Source: Breviolum minutum Mf 1.05b.01
Taxonomy: Eukaryota > Sar > Dinophyceae > Suessiales > Symbiodiniaceae
Direction of reading: 5' to 3'
DNA length: 64,000 bases
NCBI GenBank assembly: GCA_000507305.1
Contig: DF239163.1
Coordinates: forward strand, 222,011 to 286,010
Below the pieces are notes generated by a model. That model was not told the DNA's origin. It searched no databases and saw only the letters and a list, made by a program, of their open reading frames with translations. The position numbers and the translations under genes were made by a program. Shown in pieces: positions 1-12,200 of the stretch. The first letter of the stretch is position 1, and every line of letters begins with the position of its first letter.

Positions 1-244
1 CTTGAATTTGTTGAGGGGCATTTGTTTAAAAGTTAATGTGCACATCTTCAAAACAGATGTGTCATTTTCATCTGAACATCTGATTCTGCCTTGTTTTGGG
101 GTGCCCTGACCCACCCTGGAAGCCCACGGGTTCCTTTCCCGCCTTTCGTGCACATGACATGCAGGCGACCACTCAGACGTTGGTAGGTATCCTCCGACAT
201 GGCGCCCGATTCCTGGAAGTGTTGCGTCTTCACAAAACCGTCGG

Positions 245-483
245 TACCCTCCCTGAAACTAACATACTGTTGATGGTTCAGAAATCCGGCGAACCAGCTG
301 GGTAGGTGGTTTTTCCCATGATTATACAAGGTTTTTGTAAAATTGAGGTGGTGCAGGATTTCTGAACCATCAACAGTAGCACCTGAAAATGGATGGTTGG
401 AAGTTGGAAGATGATCTCGTTTCCTTTTTGGGGTATATAGCGCAACCTGGCAGGTGCTATGCCTGTTAGTTTCAGGGAGTGTA
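245..483. mobile_element. Family A palindromic MITE (Stowaway-like), interrupted by a family B element
   Basis: Outer ends are TA-CCCTCCCTGAAACTAAC and its inverse near 465-483 (one mismatch). Inside, at 265-378, sits a complete second element with ends TA-CTGTTGATGGTTCAG and inverse. TA at both outer ends fits the target duplication of Tc1/mariner-type MITEs; no transposase is present. Confidence 0.75.
265..378. mobile_element. Family B palindromic MITE, nested
   Basis: Terminal inverted repeats of about 21 bp (CTGTTGATGGTTCAGAAATC and inverse) flanked by TA. Related copies lie at 8259-8390, 9995-10104 and 29871-29991. Confidence 0.75.
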
Positions 484-2766
484 CAGAAATTTCTTTGCTA
501 AGAAGTTGAAGTCCAAAAAAACCTTCTCCCCCAACTTGACCTTGGTTGTGAGGAAAAAATCCCACAACTTTTTTCACAAATCACCTACTTTGGAAGTGTG
601 GAGAAAATCATTGATTTCAATCTGGCGACTGTTTTTTTTACATCATGGCAAGCCAAATACTTGGCTAAGCAATTTTTGGAGCATTTCTGAGCAAAGTTTT
701 CACTCAAAGTTATCATGAATCATCTGTTCCTGTCCAATCATACTTCCCCCAAACAAGGACACATCTTCAACGACCATCTGCTTGGGCTGACGGTTGAACC
801 CGAGGCTTGCTCCCCCCAAAGAAATGAGTCGGAGATGCTGTTGGTGAAAATGCACCAGTTGAGGTTTCTGAGAATCTCCCGAAATTTTTGTTACATGTTT
901 TTGGCTTTCAAAAAAAAAACTCACCTTGTTATATCTCAGCCAGATGTCTCTTCACCATCAACAGGCATCACCACCATGGAGGAATTCTTTGTCACCCCAA
1001 ATCGTATGAATTTCCATGCACGACTTTGCGAGGTTTCAAGTTGCGAATCGGCTGAACCAAAGGGGTGTCTTTGCTCGGTTTTAACCACTCATGGGTGCGT
1101 GGCTAATAATTCAAAAAAAAATCTGGATCTATTTCCCTTAACTTTCAGCCCATTTTTGGGAAGGAAATTTCCTCACATTTAAAAGACCTTTTGGTGGAAA
1201 TCCCACATTCGTGATGCCGCCAGATGAGCAAGTCACCGGAATTTCAACCATGGGCGGGGTTCAAAACTTTCAGTTTTTTTTGAGTCGATGATTTTCCTCA
1301 CTTCCCCCAAGAAATATGAGTTTTGTTGGGTAAATCTAAGCTATTTTTACTCCCCTGATAACAAACGTCTTTTGCACCCTGAAAATCACCCTTGTAAATG
1401 AAAAAAGAAAATCATTTCAAGGGGTCCAAAATGTTAGTTTTCGGTGTGTTTTAACAAAAAAACACCGTCCCAAACGCCCGGTCTTCAGCCCCAATCGCCG
1501 CTCCAAGCCCCACCTCGACAGCCCTAGGAATGAGTCGTGCTGGATCGCAGATTTCGGCGAAGCCAATGCCACGAAAAGCTTGACCACTCTGAAGATAGGC
1601 CTGGTGCCATTGGTGCCATAGGGTTGTAGATTTGGCCCTGAATCAAAGCCGCCAAACCCTGGAAACAAACAATATTTATATCCAGAGGTATAGGTACCAT
1701 CTGTGGTGGCGGATAGTTTCCGAAAATGGATAGGGGACACATCTGCAACCTTGCATAAAAGTGCCCAAAAATCAGCAATGCAACAAAAAAAATGTGCGTT
1801 CTTTGGGTTTTTTTCTAAGGGATTTGTATATGTATACACATCAAAGCTCATGTATGCAGTTCACGGCATAAAATGATCATTGATCATCAAATTATTAAAG
1901 ATCCTATTTTAAAGAAGCAACCAGTAACAAGTGGAATGCTAACAGGGTGTTTGCTTTCAATTCTGCTGCAACTTAACCCAAATTTCTCCGGCATTCCCTG
2001 AAGCCCATCTTTGAGGTCGAAGTATCAAAGAAGCGAAGGAATTCGTTGCGAAAATTCCGAAAAGTTCTTCAAAATTCAGGCATCGAGGGACTTACAATTT
2101 TTTGGGGTTCAACTAATGGCAAATTGCTGGTTTGGGATGGTGGTTTGGATTCCTGTGATCCCCTTTGTGAAAGTGATTGTTGCAAATTTTTGGGTTGGAA
2201 TTCTAAAAGATTAAACAGTTTCTGAAGACTCAATCAAGCCCATCTCATGGCACTGACTACAACTATATAAGTAGCACAAATTTTCCTATCGGAATACAAC
2301 CCGATCAAAGCCCTAGATTTCCCCTGAAAGGAAACCCATCATGTTGAGGTTCCAAACGTTAGCTTTGGCGGGGTATGTATGTGTATGTATATCATATATA
2401 TCATGTATATATATATATATATGTGAGATATAATGTATATATAAAATATATACTGTATATGCCCCCTTGGAACATTTCAATCAACTACTGCCAGCCTGAA
2501 ATCTGTGTGAATCCACCAATGGAAGTAAATTTGTTTCTGGTTAGGAAAATATTCCAACTTGAAAATCCTCAAAAATATTGAAACGACCCAATGCCACCAT
2601 GTTCTATGCTTTACCCCTCAATACTAAAGCAACCAACTCCGCAACTCACTTCCCGGTCCCAAGCCGTTTCAAAAAACATGTTCCCCTCACCTTCACCTTC
2701 AATAAGGCTTCTTCACCAGCTAACAACAAGGCACCAACCAAGGCACCACCACTGCAACCTGCAAAN

Positions 2767-2981
<215 letters not shown>

Positions 2982-3036
2982 GCTTCTGGCAAAAGGTGGA
3001 CTTCGGATACTTATTTGAAGCTCCAACCCAAGGCTA

Positions 3037-3181
3037 TGTCGATATGTACTGGAAATTGGGTGAATTAGACGCTACCTACCACCTTGTACCAGAAACGGAA
3101 GACTTAGTTGAACAGAGCGCCAGATTCGCTACAAGGGTGACGTTGTTCCCAACACTAAAAAAACTGGCAAAAGTTGTGTGA
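3037..3181 (+). CDS. Weak plus-strand ORF next to (ATG)n
   Basis: After a possible acceptor CCCAAG the frame reads YVDMYWKLGELDATYHLVPE and continues TEDLVEQSARFATR. It looks coding by composition, but no family or neighbouring exon was recognised. The frame is closed by TGA codons inside the microsatellite upstream. Confidence 0.2.
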
Positions 3182-3920
3182 AATTTTTCTGGGGCAAGAA
3201 GGATAGTTTAGGCCACTCAAACATGCAACTGATCGTCTCAAATGGAGATCAAATTGTAGCTATCCGATCGTTGGTGTGGATTCATTTTACCTAGTGATTT
3301 TGTTGGAACTCCAAAAAGGGATTCTTCAACTCCGCCCCAGATATGATGAGGTGATTTTTCCCTCCACAAATCTGCGGCTTCAAAATTGCAACACCCCCAT
3401 GACTGCCTGAAAGCTTGTACTACATAGATCTTTTTGAAGATCTCGGGGGAACATTTTGTGTCCACATGATACACCTGTTAATGGATGGCAACCCTTCTAA
3501 CTGTTTTGTTTTGTCTAAGGCTTGGGGAGGTGGGGGGATACCTTTTGATGTAAAAGTTGCATCAAGCACCAAGTGGCCATGTACTTCACGCACTGAAGCC
3601 ATAAACTGAGGGCTGCTGAGGAAAGCTTCTGCGACACCTGCCTCAAAAACAGTCGTTGATTCGCTGGTGATTTGTCAAGGGTTCTGGGAAGAAAACACTC
3701 TCTGTTTGAAGCCAACATAAGCCATATAAATTTAAATGGCCCATCCCAACAGGGAAATGAATCATTTTCCAAGCATCAATTTTTCTGGGGCAGGGATGAA
3801 ATATCTCCCTGATCACAAGCAGAAACCGCCAGGATCATAAGATCCCGGAATTGATGCTGCCTTCCAAGTTTTAGTCAATTTGGAGCAGGAAAAAATCAGC
3901 CTACGAATTACACATATCTT

Positions 3921-4020
3921 CTAGTTGGTGGTTTCAACCCATCCCAAAAATATGCTTGTCAAATTGGATCATTTCCCCAGGTAGGGGTGAAAATAAACAA
4001 TCTTTGAAACCCCCACCTAG
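3921..4020. mobile_element. Family C palindromic element (CTAG ends)
   Basis: Ends CTAGTTGGTGGTTTCAA and TTTGAAACCCCCACCTAG; the core has TCAAATTGGATCATTTCCCC. The family recurs at 9711-9783, 12985-13066, 15083-15155, 16027-16115, 42095-42193 and 42476-42565. Confidence 0.65.
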
Positions 4021-4971
4021 TCTTCCTGATACCTACCTTTAAAAAAATAACAACTTTGTGTTTTTCCACATCCAATCCACTACAACCACATCCAACTGGC
4101 CTGGTACACCAACAGCAGTGCAGAGGAAGAAAAGCTCAAAGTCACATCCGCTTCAGGACGAACCATGGCCACCAAACGGGTGCAGCTTCAATGGAAAACG
4201 GAGAGAAACCCCCCCGACAGATCTATGGATCTTGTTTTGAGGAGATCTCGGATCACGGGAGTGGTGGGGTCTGAGAATAACAAGTACCAGATGGGGCAAA
4301 TAGTTCTCAAAAAGGCTGGAAATTCTCAGAGGATTTCCAAGCATAAACTTTGCTAGGCGATTTTTTTGCGAATAACAACAGACCAACAGAAAAATTTGTC
4401 AGTGTGTTTTTCACAAACCTTTTCATGAACCTTTCATGAAACTGGGTGTGGCTGAATTTCGATTGGAAAAAAGAGTTAGTTAAAGGCAAATCAAAATTTG
4501 GATTCCAGACTGATTCTAATGAAACTTAAAGCCAAAAGCTCCTGTCCAATTTATTCGAAACTTATACTGCTAAGAAATCGTGGAGCCGGGCGTTGTTTTT
4601 TGCCGACCAAAACATCCGAGCTCTCTGGTTGACTTAGATTTGCTTGAGATCATTGGAACAAAATATAGCCCCAAAAATATATACCAAATCGATCTTTTAT
4701 TCGAATGGTGGATCTTTCATCCGAACTTTTCAAAGGATCAAAATCAAAATGGTTGAATCTTGTCTTTTTCATTGAAAATTCAACTTTTCCAAACGTCTGG
4801 ACCTTCCAATTGGGTGTCCAAAAAGCTTCCGTTTTCCAGTGTGTCAAATCACACAATTTTTCTTAGGGTTTTTTTAAAAGGCACCCCCGACTGGAAACAG
4901 CTGCTACAAGCTGAACACAACTTGACCCTCACAGGTTTACCTCGAACCAAAAACAAAAAACTGAGAATAGC

Positions 4972-5753
4972 CCGACTCCAAAGTGTCGAAATTGAACTGA
5001 TAAAAGTCGTTCCTCGGTTGGAAAAAACGCGTGGATCCGTTGACCCGGGAATGACCCGTTCGGTTGGTGGGACCGGGAATTCGCCCCCAACAAATTCCCC
5101 CAGCAAATCCGGCGGAAGATTTCCCTTTTTGATTGACAAAAAGTGATTTCAACCCAACCAATAGCATCAAATAACACAATCAGGGGGATGAAAGAATACC
5201 AACATATATATGTACAGTTTATATATGTACAGTATATATTATACATGTATACATATTTATATAATATGAAAATATATATATATATATGTATACTAATTAA
5301 TGACTCCCGAGACTTTTACAGAGAGAAATGTTTTTTAGGGCAGAAGTTGAACAGGTCTATTCTGTTCAGAGGGAAGCTTGCAAAGCTACAAAGTAAAACA
5401 AGTTTCGTCTGGCTGAACTTGCTCCAAAAGATTCAAACAGCCACCCAGGCCAAAAAATGCAAAAAAAAAAGTCTATAGAAATCATGGACTGGTAGGTTTT
5501 GAATGGAATTCAACGGAATTTCTACTTGATAATGCCAATGCTTTTGAATTTTCTTGGGCCTTTTTATCACCCCTTCCGAAAATAACGAAACGAAATTACA
5601 CGTGATTTGGAAAAAAAATCTCATGGTTCATCTGTAGCTCTGTTCAGAAAAATCGCTCGTGCAAGTCATACTGAGAAAAGCTTCAAATGTTTCGCACCAT
5701 CATGGCCGCCCACCACCAACATTCGGTTCTTGTACCTCACGCAGTCACAAGCA
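4972..5753 (-). CDS. Kelch gene, last two exons read
   Basis: Exon ~5682-5753 encodes LVACDCVRYKNRMLVVGGHD plus GAKHL. Exon ~4972-5012 encodes NDFYQFNFDTLES. They join at TTGAA|GCTTTT (GC donor) and CCGAG|GAACG, giving KHLKNDFYQF. The 3' boundary of the last exon is unclear, and no further Kelch exon was recognised below 4970. Confidence 0.55.
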
Positions 5754-6183
5754 ACTAACTTTGCATGGATGATTCTTAGTTGGAGTTGAGTGGACGACGA
5801 CCTGGAATGCCCTATGAAGTTTGTAAATCACTCATCGTTGGAGTACAATATTCTCTACAAAAGACTTCTAAGTCCAACTGATCATCTTAAGCACTTCGGA
5901 GCATCATCTTGGAAAGGGAGCCATGTTTCACAGGTCATTTAAAAACATCCTCATTTTCGAGGTCCTTTTTGGAGCCCTTGGGGAAATGGTCAGGGTTGAT
6001 GACCATTTCCGGATCGGTTTGTAAGGATTTCCTACTTGTGTGTTGCAAGGCTACTGGTACTGAAACGAACGAAGAAATTCACAAATCGGGACTGGACGAG
6101 TCCCATGGGCGAAGGCGGTGTTCATCAAAAGTCTACTTATCTCTTCAAACGTCTTTTGTCGTGCATGAGTCTTTCTACTCATT

Positions 6184-6224
<41 letters not shown>

Positions 6225-9200
6225 CATCCATTCTCCTCTTCATCCCCTCTCCATGATTGAAAATCTACCCACCCAAACTTCCCTCCTCACGGAACCCAAG
6301 GGGGTCACGCGACAGCTGACGTTCTATAGCGTGCCTTTGGCACCGAACCCTTCACGGGCACGATGGACCTCATAGTCGCATGGTGGCATGGAGGGGCCCC
6401 TGGGGCCCTGGCTTTCCCAAATTAAGAGTCATAAAAACTCTAAAGAAATGTCCTAGTAAGATATGAACAATGAAATTTATTAAAGGATTTTTTGGTTGGG
6501 ATCCTTAATGTTTGAGCTGATCACTCATAAGTTGATGCTTAGAATGAAAATTCATGGTTGGCAAAAAAGGTCCCAACCACCACAACCACCACACACCTTG
6601 TTCGCTCAACCTTTTCCAACCTTTACCCCCCACCAAGATACCACTTCCGCTGTGGGAAGTTGTAACGATGAAAGTCACTCCTGCAGATTTTCTGCGCGGT
6701 TGAAAGCCAGTGGTTTCAGGGTGCTAGTGAAGTAGCTACCCACGACATCACTACGGTTTCAAAAAGCATCCCCAAAAGGTGGTGTTTTTTTGGGCCCAAT
6801 TTCCGAACCATCTACAGGTTCATAAATCCATCAAGACCCTGTTGGGGCTAACTCCATTTGAGCCCTAAAAAAACCATGGCACCGGTGTGGGCGCCACCGA
6901 GGTGGTCTGAACAGGTGAAAATCTGGAGATTTTGGTGGTAAAAGAGTGGGAGTTTCGATTGCTCATGTCAAGAGTATTGGAGGGCATTTTTTTTGGACAG
7001 AATTTGGAGAAATAACATATGACATCCCATCAAGGGAGTTTTCTTTTCCAAGTGCACTTTGGTGCTTTTGGATCTTTGTCCATCCTTCATTTTCTGCGTC
7101 GTTTATTGCAACGTGGAAAGAACATTGAAACTTGGAATCCTTCAGAGAATATTTGCTAGCCATATTTCACTTGAATAATCTCTAATCATTTCATGGGGGT
7201 GTTCATACCTCAAGCTCCGCCTTTAAGCCAATTTTTTTCAGCCAATGCGTTGGTGGACAAATCTTGCTGGTTGAACCTACATTGAAAGGGCTCAACCCAC
7301 CAGCACAAAACCCAGCAACCATGGACTGATTATTGTTCATTCCAAGAAAAACTGCTCAAATATCAGGGATGTCTGGTTCACCCCTAAGAAAATCACGACG
7401 AAAACCCTGAAGTGGTTACAGTAGCGGCGGTTCTGAAGCATCAACTAATTACAAATGGTAAAGATTAGATTCTACATTTCCTCTCCACTGTGGGATAAGT
7501 AACTTTTTCACCCCTTTTTTTTTCAGGTCCTGTAATTCCCATCGTAGCCAGCGAAGATGTACATCGATCCGTCGTATTCAACACCTGAATGACCTTGGCA
7601 AAAGGTCGCAGCTGGGATTCTTCCCCTGAGCCGTGGCCAATTCGGCCCTGCCTAAACAGATAATTGGGTTCCCTTCCTCAAAAATTAAATCGATTCTTTA
7701 CCCACTTAGTTCCCAGGGTTTAGGCAACCTCCAAACGAAACAAAGTGGGAATCAGGATCGAACAAAAATCAGATACAAAGAAGGGGAGAAGGCTTGGGGA
7801 ATGGGTGAAAAATTTGTTTTTAACCACATCAAATCACTTTTAACTCACCCAAACCCAGATGTCTTTTCAAATTTAATCATACCTGAACCCACCTGCATTC
7901 AACACATCGGATTTTTTGTGCATCTCCCCGGGAAGTTTCAATCCCTCTCTATTTGAACTAGGGGTGTTACCTCTTGGGAAAGTGATGCTTTAATTATGCT
8001 CCTAAAATGGGACCCTTGGACCGGTTGTCGGGGTTCCGTTCGGCCAGGTAGCTATGCCGTGGCGTGGGCGGATTCCCAAGGGCGGCATCCACCATCTGCC
8101 ATGCCTGCGGTCATGCGGAGAGGCTTCCAGGGAAACCCCAAGGACGTGGAACCCCCCATTCCATACTGGATGTAAATCTTATGAATGATTTAGACCTGTA
8201 TGGACCTCATCAAATGATAGCTACCCCCTCCCGCTTGCTGACAAGCAGTGAAGGATTCAATATGGACATACTGTTGATGGAAGAGATCCTGCACCAGTTG
8301 AGGGAAAGGTAGTTGATATCTACCATTATTTACAAGGCTTTTTTGCACCATCCCAGGTGGTTGTTTGGGATTTCTGAACCATCAACCGTACCACTCCCAT
8401 AAGAATCCCTTGATTCGTATGGGAATAGCATGGGAAGCTTGTGGGAAGGGCGTCCCACGTCATTGGGGGTTCCAATAGGAGAAATCCTTGTTGTTGCTGT
8501 GTTCATGAAACTTACTAACTACCAGTAGGTGACTAGTTCGTTAGTGACGGTAGAGCTTATTTTTTAGGGCAATTGCAAAACAAGGAATGTCAACTTAGTA
8601 ACCACAGGTCAGCCAAGTCTCATGGAGATTCTATATAAAAGGGTACTAAGGAAGAAGATAGGTTCCGCACCAGCAAGGAGGCACAACTTGGGCTGGTAGT
8701 TCTTGGATATTTTCTTCTTGGAGGAGCATAGAAACTTGGAGTTGTTTGGTAAACCTACAACATCGAACCACTTGCTTCATTGAGCAGTGACCAGTTGTTC
8801 TGCGATTTTATGATTTCATGTCTGAAAGTGAACAAAAAAAACTCCCACTTGTTCGGTAAGGGAGATGTTCTTTTTGGTTATGACCTGAAAAGCCCCCCAA
8901 TTTTTCCCGAAAACATAGGGAAATACTGTTGCTGCTTCATAAATTGGACGAATACCACTGAAAAAAGGCAAGGAATTTCCCACCATCTTCAGACGTTTAA
9001 ACATCCGAGGAGGTGATCTCCGCCAGATTTCTCCCATCAAACAGTGGAAATAGGTTGTTTTTTTTTCACTCAGAAAGCGGACTCGTGAGATGCTTGAATA
9101 AGCCTGTAGACCCTACTGAAAGAGGTTCAGGATGCCTCACTTTGTGGATCAGGTAAAAGCCTGCTGAAAGACTCCTAATGATTTCCACATCAAATGGTGC

Positions 9201-12200
9201 AGGTCTGAAAAGATGGTGATGTTTGATATGTTGGGTAACGGAATGGATGGACTAATCAAGGAGTCATTCTCCTTCCCAGATCAACCTGAAATGACTTGTC
9301 AGGAATCTATGCAACATACTGTCATGACCTGAGTCAGCGAATGAAAGATCTGCTCATCAAGATGGGATTCTTCCCGAACTTTAAAGGCGAAAATTAATAA
9401 GACAAAATGCATATATATATATATACATATATAAATACATATATATATATACATGTATATATATATATCATGTAGGAAACCTCCATATAGTAGAGAATAA
9501 ACTTCCAACACATAAATCTGCAATGCTTTAGCTGCCCAAAACCAAGCCAACTAATTGCAGTAGAGTGGAAAAGTTGAAGATAAAGATTCAATGTTCAATG
9601 ATTGCAGATAGAGTGTTCCGAATCAGTCCGAACCTTGCAACACTTCTGAAATTAGCTGCTTGATTCTTCACTACTCTATGGTTGGTTTACCACCCGAAAG
9701 GCTTATGTTCATGTCAAATTGGATCTTTTCCCCAAGGGCTCGGGCTTTCACATGTTTAAAAAGAAGTTGAAACCACCACCTAGTTTGGAACAATTCCGGC
9801 GCAGTAGAGCAAATCGCACCCCAAATCCGACGAACCTCATGTTCAGTGTCATATTGCCAGAAGTCGTTGACGCGGTTGTTCCCGTCGTATCCGGCGAAGA
9901 TGTAAATCTTATCAGTGAAGGACCTGTACTGCTCATCAACTAATAGCTACCCCCTCCCGCTTGCTGACAAGCAGTGAAGGATTCAATATGGACATACTGT
10001 TGATGGAAGAAATCCTGTACCAGTCGGTAGGTAGTTTATACTATAGCATTATGTACCAAGTTTTACACATCCCAAGTGGTGCAGGATTTCTTCCATCAAC
10101 AGTATGAACCAACAGGTGTTCAACATGTCCCTTGTAACGATTTTGCCTTGCAAAATCTTCATTTCTGGTTGGTTATGTAAGAGGAGTTAGTACATGATTT
10201 TTGGGAAGAGCCGTTTCCCTTACGAGTTGAAAATGGGGGGCAACTAACTTCTGGACTGGGATTTTTGGTTTTTTTCGGGAACCAGTGAGTTGCTGTTCAA
10301 GAGAAAAAAAGGGAACTTTAGGGTATATAATAATGGCCTTTTTTCAGCAAAGCCAATCAAGCACCCAAGAGTGCAATAATGATCAAGAGTAAAATCATTT
10401 ACACCCTGGAAGATTAACATGGAACCTGAGAATACACCCATTTGAAAAGGAAAATCATCTTCCAAACCATCATTTTCAGGTTCCATGTTGATCTTCCAGG
10501 GTGTAAAAAAAAAACTGGTTCAACATCAGGCATTGTTTCATGGACTCCTGAGATGGGTGTTTTTTTTCAATAGAAAACCCTCGAGTCCGTCAGTCCATGT
10601 GGATGCCAAAAAAAGCTCCAGTCAGCACTGATGTTGATGAATTTTCCGTTGATCTGCACAACCAAAATTCCTTATCACCCCGAAATAAAATTTGGGTGTT
10701 TCCGTAAATGGTGGTACCCCCAAAACATCCATGTTAATAGGGTTTTCCATTATAAACCATCCATTTTTGGGGTACCCCTATTTTTGGAAACACCCATATC
10801 TACTTTTAGGGATCCAATTCACCGAAACTGAGAATGGTTTCATGGAACCTTGAATACCTTGTTGAGGAGGCGATTGTAGACCCCAATGATCTTCTCACAA
10901 GGTGGGATAAAGTTGCTGGTGAGTTTTCCCATAGTCTGCGCTCCACTTCAACCATATCTCATGATTCATAAGCAGGAACAGCACTTCCCAACTAACTCAA
11001 GAACGTTTCTCCTCCAGGTTCTTCCCACAACTTTTGGGGGCTTCTTAGATGGCCCATTCCTAGAGACAAATCCTCAAAACAGTTGATAAAAAAACAGCAA
11101 TTTACATCCCCTTAACATCCCTGTTGATGAATGACGGGAAAGCATCTTGGTACTTGTTTTTTCCCCCTGAATACAACTACACTCCCTGAAAACGAACAAC
11201 AAGTTTGCCCCTGAAAATGAGGCCTAAAGGACCCAAAAGGAAATGAATCATCTTCCTACCATCCATTTTCAGGGATAAACTCCCTGTTAGTTTCAGGGAA
11301 GGTAAAGATCACCAGAACCAAAATGGTTGGAGGCGCTGGGCTCCGGATTTTGGACCATCCAGGAATCCAAAAATCAAAAAAAAAAACGACGACAATAATT
11401 TTTCGAAATGGTTTTTTTAGGGATCAGGATCCCTAATCATTTATATACACTCCCTGAAACTGACAGTCAGCAAACGCCCCTGAAGTTTTTTTGAACCATT
11501 TTAGAAGGGATGAATCATCTTCCAACGAATATTCGATAGTTTCAGGGAGGGTAGGTCACCTCTAGGTGTTGTCATCCTAGGTTTAAGGAGGGGAGGTTCC
11601 AAGTGTAAACATATCCCCCTAGGTTTAAGGCCTTTCCGAAAACTCCGTGCCCAGCAAAGCGTGTTGCATCAGGGGGTATGATTCGAGGTATGTTTCGGAG
11701 GTATGTTTCGGGGGTATGTTTCGGGGTATGTTTCGCCCTCCCTTTCCAAAATCATGGGTATGATTCGTGGTATGATTCGCGGGTATGATTCGGGGGCATG
11801 ATTCGGGGTATGATTCGCGGAAATGCAACATGCATGTGATCATACATTTTGTATACGCCATTTCTGGAAACACTCGTATGTATATAAAAATATAACTAGC
11901 ATGTTATACATCAAATAGCAATATCATAGCATACATCAGAAAATCGTATACAGTATCATTGCAATCATATATCGTGCCTCAGATATCAAAGATGATATAT
12001 CATCACATAATATATGTATGTATGTATATATTGTATATGTAAATATATAGTGTATAGATATTATATATCCGATGTATAAGTTAGTTCTAACTTGGGTATC
12101 ATCCCCAGTCTCCCAATTTTCACGGTACGTAACAAGATGTTTTGCACATTTATGAATCCCCTTCAAACAACCTGCCAACCAAAAAAACAATGTTATTTTC

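Noticed and set aside
7520..7540. Plus-strand acceptor TTTTTTTTCAG|GTCC
   Set aside because: The Kelch frame is on the minus strand; the resemblance is the reverse of a GA donor followed by an A-run.
8053..8104. Alternative frame reading PPLGIRPRHGIATW as the Kelch exon
   Set aside because: The frame with GNPPTPRHS has the better Kelch pattern and correct phase to both neighbours.
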